The notes beneath the pieces were generated by a model that was not told the origin of the DNA, ran no database searches, and saw nothing but the letters and a program-made list of their open reading frames with translations. A stretch of 26,837 nt of DNA from JAWUWD01 sp034112085 (lineage in GTDB: Bacteria > Bacteroidota > Bacteroidia > Cytophagales > Cyclobacteriaceae): NCBI GenBank assembly GCA_034112085.1, contig JAWUWD010000084.1:1-26837 (forward strand), written 5' to 3'. This document shows positions 7,921 through 15,824 of this stretch, in pieces. A program made the translations under genes and the position numbers. Position 1 is the first letter of the stretch. Every line of letters starts with the position of its first letter.

Positions 7921-8685
7921 ATGCATAAATCAATCATCTATTTATTCCTTGTAGCCATCAGTTTTATATCTTGTAATACGCCAAGTCAGGAGCAATTGTC
8001 ACACATAGCTGACCCTGATGTCAAATCATTCTTGGAAGTGATGTTCGAGAAGAATGGAGGTCTGACAAATTGGAATGCAATGCACTCTCTAAAATACAAG
8101 AAGAGTTATGAACTGTATCTGGAGTCTGGAGAAGTTGAAAAATCAGCTAAGCAAATCCATGATTATCAATTAATACCAAATGTCTTAATTAGGATTCTCA
8201 GCAACGAAGGAAATGACAAAAAGGAAATTGTGTTTGAGAATGAAGAAATCAAAGAATATGTGAATGATACGCTCAACGAACAGGCCAGTCAAGAATCTTT
8301 GACCAACAATATGCAAAGCTCTTTATTTGTGATCAATCAGCCTTTCAAACTTGCAGATGACGGGCCAAATTTGAGATATGAAGGCATAAAAACATTGAAC
8401 TCTGATGAGGAAGTGCATGTCCTTCGGGCAGTTTACAATTCTACATCTCATGATAACCTTACTACTTCTGATACCTGGTGGATTTATTTTGATAAGGATA
8501 CTTATTTGATGACAGGATATATGGTCAAGCATCTAGATCACTATTCACGGGTCCGCAATCTAGAAACTGTAGAAGTTGGGGGTTTTCATTTCCCAAAGAG
8601 CAGAAAGAGTTGGAGAGTAAGTGAGCAAGGAGATATATTGTACCTCCGTGCTTCATATGAGTATAGCAATTTCGAGATAAAGTAA
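7921..8685 (+). CDS. Lipoprotein, DUF6503-like
   Basis: The 254-residue protein begins with a type II signal peptide ending in a lipobox, FISC with Cys18, so it is lipidated and probably sent to the outer membrane or periplasmic leaflet. The region after ~35 (FLEVMFEKNGGLTNWNAMHSL) resembles the GG..W motif at the start of DUF6503 proteins. The rest is a series of long antiparallel strands with regular charged and aromatic residues, suggesting a LolA/LolB-like or lipid-binding open barrel. The similarity is by eye. The gene diverges from the permease gene (140 bp between starts) and converges on the amidohydrolase gene, whose stop is 9 nt away. Confidence 0.65.
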   Translation: MHKSIIYLFLVAISFISCNTPSQEQLSHIADPDVKSFLEVMFEKNGGLTNWNAMHSLKYKKSYELYLESGEVEKSAKQIHDYQLIPNVLIRILSNEGNDKKEIVFENEEIKEYVNDTLNEQASQESLTNNMQSSLFVINQPFKLADDGPNLRYEGIKTLNSDEEVHVLRAVYNSTSHDNLTTSDTWWIYFDKDTYLMTGYMVKHLDHYSRVRNLETVEVGGFHFPKSRKSWRVSEQGDILYLRASYEYSNFEIK

Positions 8686-8694
8686 TCGTAATAA

Positions 8695-10281
8695 TTATTT
8701 CTTCATGCCAGGCTGTGTAATCTTGTAACCAGTTTTTGCTTTTTCATCAGCGACCATCTTTTTCACATCCTCAAGTAGGGCCTTGGCATCGTAGATGATC
8801 CCATCTTTGATCGTGTATTTCACCCCACCTGCTCTGATAACTTCATTATCTGCTGTTAGTTTGATGGCTCCAGTTCCGTAAAGTGCTTTTAGATTTACCA
8901 ATGGGTTCTCCTCCAAGATGACAAAGTCAGCTAACTTACCTATCTCCACTGATCCGATTTTATCTTCCATACCAAGTGCTTCTGCTCCATTGAGTGTGGC
9001 TGCTCGGATCACTTCCAAAGGATGAAACCCTGCCTCTCTCAATAATTCTAGTTCACGGATATAAGCAAATCCATAAAGCTGGAAGATGAATCCAGAATCC
9101 GAACCTGCCGTGACACGACCACCTCTATTCTTGTACTCATTGATGAAAGTCATCCATAAAGAATAGTTCTGTTTCCAATTTACTTCCTGCTCTGTGCCCC
9201 AATAGTGCCAATATGATCCGTGAGATTTCATACTCGGCTGATAAAACTCCCAAAGCTTTGGAAGGGTATACTCTTCATGCCACTCAGCTCTTCGGGCACG
9301 CATAAGGTCTCGGCTCGCTTCATATATGTTGAATGTAGGATCAAGTGTAAAGTCTAATGCCAAGAGTTCGTTCATGACTGCATTCCACTTGTCGGAGTTG
9401 GGGGCGGCTGCTTGTTTCCAAAGTTTGCCAGCCTCCCCAAAGCGATGCTGCTCATTGTTGTAATTATAGTCTAACGGGTAATTTTGGACCTTCCTATCTT
9501 CGAAGAGCGCTTCTGGCAACCCGTACCAATGCTCCATCGATGTGAGCCCAGCTCTAGCGGAATGCATCACATTCCATCTTGCCACACTCATCTGGGCATG
9601 GTGCATGGCTGAACGTAGTCCTAGTTTCTTGTTTTCTCTTAAAGCAGCATCCATGATTTTTGGTTCTGCTCCAAAAAATTTAATACCATCAGCACCCTGA
9701 GCTGCATTTTTTTTAACCCATTCTCTAGCCATTTCTGGGGTGCTTATAGGATTGTCACTGCCTTGACCGAATGAAGTGTAGGCAAGAATACGAGGAGCAG
9801 TAATTTCGTTCTTATCGCTCTTGGCTTTTTGATCTAGCACCCAATCGATACCATTGCCTGCTGAAGGCTCGCGAATAGTGGTGATACCATGTCCCATCCA
9901 AAGTTTGAATACATATTCTGCATCGGTCCCTTGAGAGGTGCCTCCTATATGTCCATGCATATCGATGAACCCTGGAAGTAAATACATGCCTGAGGCATCA
10001 AGTTCTTTTCCGCCTTTTTTGAGTTCAGGTCTTCTCGCAGGATCGATTGCAATACCTGGATAACCGACTGTTTTGATGCTGACAATTTTGTTTTTCTCCA
10101 CAACAATATCTACTGGCCCAGTTGGAGGTGCACCATTTCCATTTATGAGAGTGACCCCTCGTATGATCAGCTGTGGCCAAGGACCCTCTCCTTCAGTTCT
10201 TGGGGGAGCTTTTTTGATTTGAGAATGTGCCAGAAATGCAATGCAGATAAATACCGTTGTGAGTCGTGTTCTGAAGTTCAT
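8695..10281 (-). CDS. Exported metal-dependent amidohydrolase
   Basis: This 528-residue protein has a signal peptide (MNFRTRLTTVFICIAFLAHS) and the amidohydrolase TIM-barrel with flanking beta-sandwich. The metal and catalytic residues can all be seen: H109 and H111 in PGFIDMHGHIGG, candidate bridging lysine K201 in GADGIKFFG, H227/H228 in SAMHHAQM, H251 in SMEHW and D395 in TAGSDSGF. The C-terminal GSVEIGKLADFVIL and ENPL segments are the normal return to the sandwich domain. In this superfamily the enzyme hydrolyses amide or ester bonds; related exported members act on dipeptides or imidazolone-like rings. The substrate is not predictable here. Upstream lies ~230 bp of noncoding DNA, so it is probably transcribed alone. 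The family assignment is secure; the exact enzyme is not. Confidence 0.9.
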   Translation of the reverse strand: MNFRTRLTTVFICIAFLAHSQIKKAPPRTEGEGPWPQLIIRGVTLINGNGAPPTGPVDIVVEKNKIVSIKTVGYPGIAIDPARRPELKKGGKELDASGMYLLPGFIDMHGHIGGTSQGTDAEYVFKLWMGHGITTIREPSAGNGIDWVLDQKAKSDKNEITAPRILAYTSFGQGSDNPISTPEMAREWVKKNAAQGADGIKFFGAEPKIMDAALRENKKLGLRSAMHHAQMSVARWNVMHSARAGLTSMEHWYGLPEALFEDRKVQNYPLDYNYNNEQHRFGEAGKLWKQAAAPNSDKWNAVMNELLALDFTLDPTFNIYEASRDLMRARRAEWHEEYTLPKLWEFYQPSMKSHGSYWHYWGTEQEVNWKQNYSLWMTFINEYKNRGGRVTAGSDSGFIFQLYGFAYIRELELLREAGFHPLEVIRAATLNGAEALGMEDKIGSVEIGKLADFVILEENPLVNLKALYGTGAIKLTADNEVIRAGGVKYTIKDGIIYDAKALLEDVKKMVADEKAKTGYKITQPGMKK

Positions 10282-10494
10282 AGGATATCGTTGATTAGGG
10301 CTAACTAATATAGTGAATTATTGAAGAAGACTTAAAAACATGGTTAGAGGTAATTCCAATATCAGAACCTTCCAAAGTCCTAAGAACTTGTTTCTAAGCC
10401 CTAAATGTTTCTCCATTGAGTCTAAGCAATTATCTGAATTCCATTGAAGCAGAGTGTAGCTTCCGCCATCCCTGAAAAATGGAGGTAGGTGGTT

Positions 10495-10521
10495 TATTGA
10501 CTCGGATGTGTTCAGTCAATA
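10495..10521 (-). other. Hairpin overlapping the histidine kinase stop codon
   Basis: TATTGACT (10495-10502) and AGTCAATA (10514-10521) are perfect 8-bp arms around an 11-nt loop, with the TGA stop at the base of one arm. The minus-strand sequence that follows (AAACCACC) is not U-rich. It may stabilise the 3' end rather than terminate. The ~230 bp between here and the amidohydrolase start holds nothing else recognisable. Confidence 0.3.
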
Positions 10522-11882
10522 GGTTCAGCTGGAAATTGTAACTTGAATGTAGTTCCTTTCTCAGTCGAAGCAGCTTCTATGTCTCCCGCATGTAATTGCA
10601 TTATTTTTTTGGATAGGCTAAGACCGACACCAGACCCTTTTCTTTTGGTGGTGAAGAAGGGTACAAAAATGTTCTCAAGGTTTTCAGTAGAGATTCCTGA
10701 GCCATTGTCATTGACCTGGATATTACAATATTGATTTTTATTGGTTACGGTGATTTTGATCATCGCATTCTTGGTTTCTTTTAAAGCTTCTGAAGCATTC
10801 TTTACCAAGTTGATCAACACTTGCTCGATGAGTCCGGGATCTACATTGACTTGCAAAGTTTTAGGCTCAATACTCACCGTCAACTTTATGTTATGCTGAT
10901 CCAACAGAGGTTCTAAAAGTCTGGAAACTTGCGACACTAATTTTTCGATAGCAACGGTTTCTTTATTAAGTTCTAGGTCTCTGGCATAGTCTTTATAGGC
11001 ATTGACAAACTTTACCATCCCCTTACTCCGGTTTTCAATAGTCTCAATACTTATTTGTAGATCATCGATGTCTTCTTGATCTAAACTTTTGATGTCAGAA
11101 GTTTTCATGGATTGATTTACCGCTTCGCTAAGTGATGCGATTGGCGTAACAGAATTCATTATTTCATGTGTCAGCACTTTGACTAATTTTTGCCAGGACT
11201 GCGACTCTTTGTCATCCAATGCCTTCTTGATATCCTGAATCAATACCACATGAAAAGGCACATCTTTGGCTACAAAATAACGACATGTAATCGATAAATC
11301 ATACTGATCTCCAGCCATCATAGTTTTAATTACTAATGAGCCCCCTGATGTTTCTAATGCTTTGACCTGTTGGTAAACATCCGGTGCTATCTGTTCCAAA
11401 TGACTGATATTGGAAAGAATAGGCTTTCTAATGAGATTCTTGGCAGCAGTATTGATGAGCTGTATTTCTCCACTGTTAAGATAGCTAATGATCGCTACAC
11501 CAATATTCTCATTGAGCGCTTGAAGGTATTGGTAGTGAGATTCCTTTTCGAGATTTACTTTGAGGAATGACTCATTGATATCGTGAAATAGTTCTTCTAA
11601 TTGGTCAAATGATTTCCCCTTTTTTTTTGGAAAATAGTGATTGGTAAAATTGGACTGTCTGAGCGAAGTCAGAAATACCGTAATATCTCGATTGGTAGTT
11701 TCTTGATAATGGATGAGGTTGATAGTAGTTATCAAGATTAATAGAATGATGACAAGTGGAGTAAAGAACCAGCTGGTACTCGTCAATACTGCACTCAACA
11801 AAATACACAGAGCAAGTAAAGCCACTACCCTAATGATAATTTGGATACGAAAGCTGTGCAGTATTTTTCGATTGATGCTCAT
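10512..11882 (-). CDS. Membrane sensor histidine kinase (NtrB/NtrY-like)
   Basis: The 456-residue protein has two adjacent N-terminal membrane segments (~14-35 and ~40-58) with almost no periplasmic loop, so the signal is probably sensed within the membrane or cytoplasm. A PAS-like region follows (~118-215). The dimerisation/phosphorylation helix carries H239 in VLTHEIMNSVTPI. The ATP-binding domain has an N-box (LINLVKNASEAL, ~351-362), a G1 box (DNGSGIS) and a G2 box (GSGVGLSL). The HE-x-x-N-x-x-x-P form is that of the NtrB/NtrY class, which pairs with NtrC-type regulators. The ATG overlaps the regulator's TGA by 4 nt (ATGA), so the two are translated together. It probably phosphorylates D56 of that regulator. 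Confidence 0.92.
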   Translation of the reverse strand: MSINRKILHSFRIQIIIRVVALLALCILLSAVLTSTSWFFTPLVIILLILITTINLIHYQETTNRDITVFLTSLRQSNFTNHYFPKKKGKSFDQLEELFHDINESFLKVNLEKESHYQYLQALNENIGVAIISYLNSGEIQLINTAAKNLIRKPILSNISHLEQIAPDVYQQVKALETSGGSLVIKTMMAGDQYDLSITCRYFVAKDVPFHVVLIQDIKKALDDKESQSWQKLVKVLTHEIMNSVTPIASLSEAVNQSMKTSDIKSLDQEDIDDLQISIETIENRSKGMVKFVNAYKDYARDLELNKETVAIEKLVSQVSRLLEPLLDQHNIKLTVSIEPKTLQVNVDPGLIEQVLINLVKNASEALKETKNAMIKITVTNKNQYCNIQVNDNGSGISTENLENIFVPFFTTKRKGSGVGLSLSKKIMQLHAGDIEAASTEKGTTFKLQFPAEPID

Positions 11883-13252
11883 AGCTTTATGTGGTGCTTT
11901 TCGAGTTTGCGATATAATGTAGTACGACCTATTCCTAGCTCTTTAGCCGCCTTGCTCATATTTCCACTATACTCACTCAGTGCTCTTTCTATTGCATTTT
12001 TTTCAAGTACATCAAGATTTAGAGCAGCTTCTGAAAGCACTTTGTCTGACTTATTTAGAATAAAATCTTCTGGTGATAATTCATTGTCAGTACTCATGAT
12101 AACAGCCCTTTCGATAGCGTGTTGAAATTCGCGTACATTGCCGGGCCAAGGGTATTCTTTTAAGTAAAGAATCAATTCGCTGTTATAACCAAGATGTTCT
12201 TTTCTGTATTTTTTAGAATAGACTTCCAAAAAGTGTATGAGCAACAATTCAATATCACTCAATCTACTTCTTAGTGGAGGAATGTATATTTCTATGGTGT
12301 TTATTCTATATAACAAATCTTCTCTAAATTGATGACTTGCTATCATCTCTTGTACTGGTTGGTTAGTTGCACTAACCAATCTAATATCAATAGCTTCTTC
12401 CTCATTACTACCCACTGGAGTTATTTTTCGATTTTGAAGCACAGACAATAACTTGGCTTGCATGGCACTGCTCAAATTGCCTATTTCGTCAAGAAAGAGG
12501 GTACCATTATTAGATAACTTAAACCTTCCTATACGATCTGATTTTGCATCTGTAAATGCACCTTTTTTGTGGCCAAATAGCTCAGACTCAAAAAGTGATT
12601 CTGTCAAAGCTCCAAGGTCCACTTTGATGAAAGGCTGTTGTTCTCGAAGTGACTGTTGATGAATAGCTTGAGCGATCAACTCTTTGCCTGTTCCGTTTTC
12701 ACCAAGGATCAAAATATTGGCATCCGTCTCTGCTACTTTACTGATTTGATCTCGGACTCGACACATTGCTTCTGAGTCACCTATCAATATAACTTCATCA
12801 CTTGAAAGGACCTTATGAAGTTCTGTTTGATGTTGCTTAAGTTGCTGGACCTCTTGCTCAGACTGTCTTAGCCTAACCCCATTTTGGACTGTGGCAATAA
12901 GTTTTTCATTCTCCCATGGCTTGATTACAAAGTCCATGGCACCAAGTTTCATTGCCTCAACAGCTAACTTGAGATCGCCATAGGCAGTCATCATAATGAC
13001 CTGGGTGTCAGGAGCTAGTTCTTTAATGTTCTTCAACCAAAAAAGCCCTTCTTTTCCACTTGTCACACCGACTGTATAGTTCATGTCGAGCAGCACCAAG
13101 TCAAACTTTTCTTGTGTGATTAGAAAGCTTAGCTGTTGAGGATTACTTTCTACTATGATCTTGGTGAAATAGGGTTTGAGTACGAACCTAGCTGTGTGTA
13201 ACAGATCTGGTTCGTCATCAATGACAAGTATGTTGGCAGATATCTTTGACAT
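11879..13252 (-). CDS. NtrC-type response regulator (receiver, AAA+, Fis-type HTH)
   Basis: The start at 13252 (MSKISANILVIDDEP) places the receiver at the N-terminus. A further in-frame ATG at 13321 would run through the operator repeats and adds no domain. The 457 residues show a receiver with D12/D13, phospho-acceptor D56 (LLDMN), T89 and K111; an AAA+ domain with Walker A GENGTGKE (184-191), Walker B LFLDEIG (252-258) and the REDLLYRI arginine-finger segment (~310-317); and a Fis-type helix-turn-helix NMSKAAKELGIGRTTLYRKL (431-450). The sigma-54-contacting loop reads GAFTDA (231-236) instead of GAFTGA. The paired inverted repeats at 13281-13320 lie 28 bp upstream of the start codon and are the obvious candidate binding sites. 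Expected role: phosphorylation-dependent control of the divergent permease operon, plus autoregulation. Confidence 0.93.
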   Translation of the reverse strand: MSKISANILVIDDEPDLLHTARFVLKPYFTKIIVESNPQQLSFLITQEKFDLVLLDMNYTVGVTSGKEGLFWLKNIKELAPDTQVIMMTAYGDLKLAVEAMKLGAMDFVIKPWENEKLIATVQNGVRLRQSEQEVQQLKQHQTELHKVLSSDEVILIGDSEAMCRVRDQISKVAETDANILILGENGTGKELIAQAIHQQSLREQQPFIKVDLGALTESLFESELFGHKKGAFTDAKSDRIGRFKLSNNGTLFLDEIGNLSSAMQAKLLSVLQNRKITPVGSNEEEAIDIRLVSATNQPVQEMIASHQFREDLLYRINTIEIYIPPLRSRLSDIELLLIHFLEVYSKKYRKEHLGYNSELILYLKEYPWPGNVREFQHAIERAVIMSTDNELSPEDFILNKSDKVLSEAALNLDVLEKNAIERALSEYSGNMSKAAKELGIGRTTLYRKLEKHHIKL

Positions 13253-13280
13253 AGCTAGAATAACGAAGATAGTCAAATTG

Positions 13281-13320
13281 TGTTTCACTTTGAAACAATC
13301 AAGTGTTTCGTTATGAAACA
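13281..13320. promoter_or_regulatory. Two tandem TGTTTC-N5-GAAACA operator sites
   Basis: Site 1 is TGTTTC-ACTTT-GAAACA (13281-13297); site 2 is TGTTTC-GTTAT-GAAACA (13304-13320). Both are perfect 6-bp inverted repeats of the same sequence with the same 5-nt spacer but different spacer bases. Their centres are 23 bp apart, about two helical turns, so bound dimers would sit on nearly the same face. They lie between the response regulator start (13252) and the permease operon start (13433). Site 2 overlaps a minus-strand TATGTTTC (13322-13315) that resembles the Bacteroidota -7 element TAnnTTTG, which would fit autorepression. The likely binder is the Fis-type HTH of the neighbouring regulator. 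Confidence 0.7.
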
Positions 13321-13432
13321 TAATGTAGTCATGATAATTAAGTAAAGCATCAAGAGATACTCTATTGCCATATTTATAAAACAGGTATTATATTGGTATT
13401 CAAAGCAACTAAGAAATCGAAATCTATAGACT

Positions 13433-15823
13433 ATGCTTAAAAATTATATAAAAATTGCTTTCAGAAACTTGAAGAAAAAAGTTGGCTTTACAATCATCAA
13501 TGTAGTTGGTCTGTCAATTGGAATTACTAGTTGTCTTCTATTATTACTTTTTGTTCAAGACGAATGGAGTTATGATAACTTTCATAAAGACAGTCAATCT
13601 ATCTACAGGATCGCAGGAAGTTATGATCAGGGTGGAGAAGAAAGAAATAGAAGTGCTGTGACGACTTTTTTGCTAGCGCCAGAACTAACCTCAGTAGCTG
13701 GAGTTGACCAATGGGCAAGGATCCAAGCGACCTCTGGGCTGGTGCGATTAGATGATCAGGTTTATCAAGAAGATTATATGCTTGCAGCAGATAGCACCTT
13801 TTTCAAAGTATTCGATTTTGAACTACTAAAAGGAAACCCAGGAAAAGTATTAAATGGTGTCAATCAAATGGTCTTGAGTCAAGAAATGGCAATAAAGTAT
13901 TTTGGAGAAACTGATCCTATTGGTAAAATACTGATTTATGAAGATATCAGTATGGAAGTCACTGGAGTGATGGAGAACTTTCCAATCAATAGCCATATAA
14001 AAGCTGATTTTGTAATCTCTATGCCTACCATGATTCCATTTTATCCTAATTGGATATTGACCAATAGAAGTGGAACAAGCCATTATACTTATATCAAGAC
14101 TTCAGAAGGATTTGACCCAGAAGATATTTCACAGTCGTTAATCAAAGTAGTCGATCGCACTTATGAATACGACAATAAGCCAGAGTACTTTCTCCAACCT
14201 TTGGAATCTATACATCTTAATTCTGATTTGAATGGTGAGATTTCAGCTAATGGTGACCAATTATATACGTATATTTTTCTGACAGTAGGATTTCTGATAT
14301 TGCTAATTGCCTGTATCAACTACATGAACATGTCTATTAGCAAATCTGTCAATAGGTCCAAAGAAGTAGGGCTTCGGAAAATTGTCGGAGCGAGTAGAGG
14401 GCAATTAATTCTACAACACTTAACGGAATCAGTAATCATTGCTTTGTTTGCTATGTTGTTGAGTGGGTTCTTGACAGAACTACTTCTACCATATTTTAAT
14501 GACCTATCCGGAAAGGCTATTGAGCAAAGCATCATCACGGATTTTAAGTTTGTAGGTGGACTATTGCTACTGGGTATCGTCATTGGTGTATTGTCAGGAA
14601 GTTATCCGGCATTTTATTTATCGGGTTTCAAGGCACTCAATGTGGTCACTGGAGAGAAGATGTCCATCAAGGGAGGAGTTCTATCTTTCAGAAAAATTTT
14701 GGTAGTTCTACAATTTACGATCACGGGCACTTTACTGGCAGGCACCTTGCTCATTAATCAACAGCTCGCCTTTATGAGTAACAAGAAGCTTGGAATGAAT
14801 ACCGATGGTGTAGTATATCTCACTTTGCCAACCCAAGAGATAAGAAGTAAAAGCGAATCCCTAAAGACCGAATTTCTGAGCTTATCAGCGTTCACTACTG
14901 TAACAGTCAGTAACAACAATCCTACTTCTCGCGTAGGAAACTGGAGAGGCTATACTTTCGAAGACAAAGAGATCACGATACCCACGATCGTGGTTGGGCA
15001 TGATTATTTTGAAACATTAGAAACAGAACTCGTAAGTGGGAGAACATTTTCAGAGGAATTCAAGTCTGATAAAACCAAAGCCTATATACTTAACGAAGCT
15101 GCTGTGGCTTTTTTAGAATCTGAAGATCCACTGGGTAGTAGCCTTAGAGGATCGGCATACTCCGGAAGCCAATGGACTAAGAAAGATGCTCAGATTATTG
15201 GTGTGGTTAAGGACTTCCACTTCACTTCACTTCATGCTGACATTCAGCCAGCAGTATTTTCACTGGCGAGTGAACTCACTACCCCGATCAACTATATGAT
15301 CTTGAGATATAATTCTGATAATATGCAAGCGGTTCTTGGAGGACTGAATACGGTGTGGGATAAATACGCTAACGGAAGGCCTATTGATTTCACTTTCATG
15401 AATGATGAGATCCAACAGCTTTATGATAGTGAAGTTAGGTTCCTCAAGGTGTTTTTAATTTTCTCAAGCATTGCGATTATTATTGCCTGCCTGGGAGCAT
15501 TGAGTTTGATTTCTTATACCGTATCACAGATGACACGTCAGATCGGAATACGGAAAGTGTTGGGTGCTCCAGTTTGGGGACTCGTGAGGTTGGTCAATCA
15601 GAGCTTCTTCCAAATGATTCTTGTTTCATTCTTGCTGTCTATTCCATTGAGTTATTATCTAATAAATAATTGGTTAGAAGGATTTGCTTATAAAATATCC
15701 GTGGGAGTTGTACCCTATTTGCAAGCCGGTATTCTGATTGTGTTGATAGCCGGAATTACCACGAGTTTCCAGTCTGTCAAAGCAGCTTTAGTCAATCCGG
15801 TTGATTCTTTAAAAGAAGAGTAA
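13433..15823 (+). CDS. Two-module FtsX/MacB-type ABC permease, first of tandem pair
   Basis: The 796-residue protein has the N-terminal MLKNYIKIAFRNLKKK amphipathic lead and a first membrane segment (~20-41). A periplasmic MacB_PCD domain follows (~43-275), then four membrane segments with coupling motif EVGLRKIVG (311-319), a second periplasmic domain (~455-670), and a C-terminal FtsX set with QIGIRKVLG. It ends in NPVDSLKEE. It exports or mechanically transmits together with an ABC ATPase that is not encoded in the window. It is the first gene of an operon facing away from the two-component genes; its stop codon is 1 nt before the next ATG. Regulation by the paired operators 112 bp upstream is likely. 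The substrate is unknown. Confidence 0.9.
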   Translation: MLKNYIKIAFRNLKKKVGFTIINVVGLSIGITSCLLLLLFVQDEWSYDNFHKDSQSIYRIAGSYDQGGEERNRSAVTTFLLAPELTSVAGVDQWARIQATSGLVRLDDQVYQEDYMLAADSTFFKVFDFELLKGNPGKVLNGVNQMVLSQEMAIKYFGETDPIGKILIYEDISMEVTGVMENFPINSHIKADFVISMPTMIPFYPNWILTNRSGTSHYTYIKTSEGFDPEDISQSLIKVVDRTYEYDNKPEYFLQPLESIHLNSDLNGEISANGDQLYTYIFLTVGFLILLIACINYMNMSISKSVNRSKEVGLRKIVGASRGQLILQHLTESVIIALFAMLLSGFLTELLLPYFNDLSGKAIEQSIITDFKFVGGLLLLGIVIGVLSGSYPAFYLSGFKALNVVTGEKMSIKGGVLSFRKILVVLQFTITGTLLAGTLLINQQLAFMSNKKLGMNTDGVVYLTLPTQEIRSKSESLKTEFLSLSAFTTVTVSNNNPTSRVGNWRGYTFEDKEITIPTIVVGHDYFETLETELVSGRTFSEEFKSDKTKAYILNEAAVAFLESEDPLGSSLRGSAYSGSQWTKKDAQIIGVVKDFHFTSLHADIQPAVFSLASELTTPINYMILRYNSDNMQAVLGGLNTVWDKYANGRPIDFTFMNDEIQQLYDSEVRFLKVFLIFSSIAIIIACLGALSLISYTVSQMTRQIGIRKVLGAPVWGLVRLVNQSFFQMILVSFLLSIPLSYYLINNWLEGFAYKISVGVVPYLQAGILIVLIAGITTSFQSVKAALVNPVDSLKEE

Positions 15824-15824
15824 T

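Noticed and set aside
13253..13321. Longer N-terminus for the response regulator starting at 13321
   Set aside because: The extra 23 residues precede the normal receiver start and would be translated through the two operator repeats; MSKISANILVIDDE at 13252 is the natural start.
13383..13410. Possible sigma-54 (-24/-12) promoter before the permease operon
   Set aside because: GG at 13384-13385 is followed 12 bp later by GT rather than GC, and the next GG (13395-13396) has a GC at the wrong spacing. The strict GG-N10-GC rule is not met.
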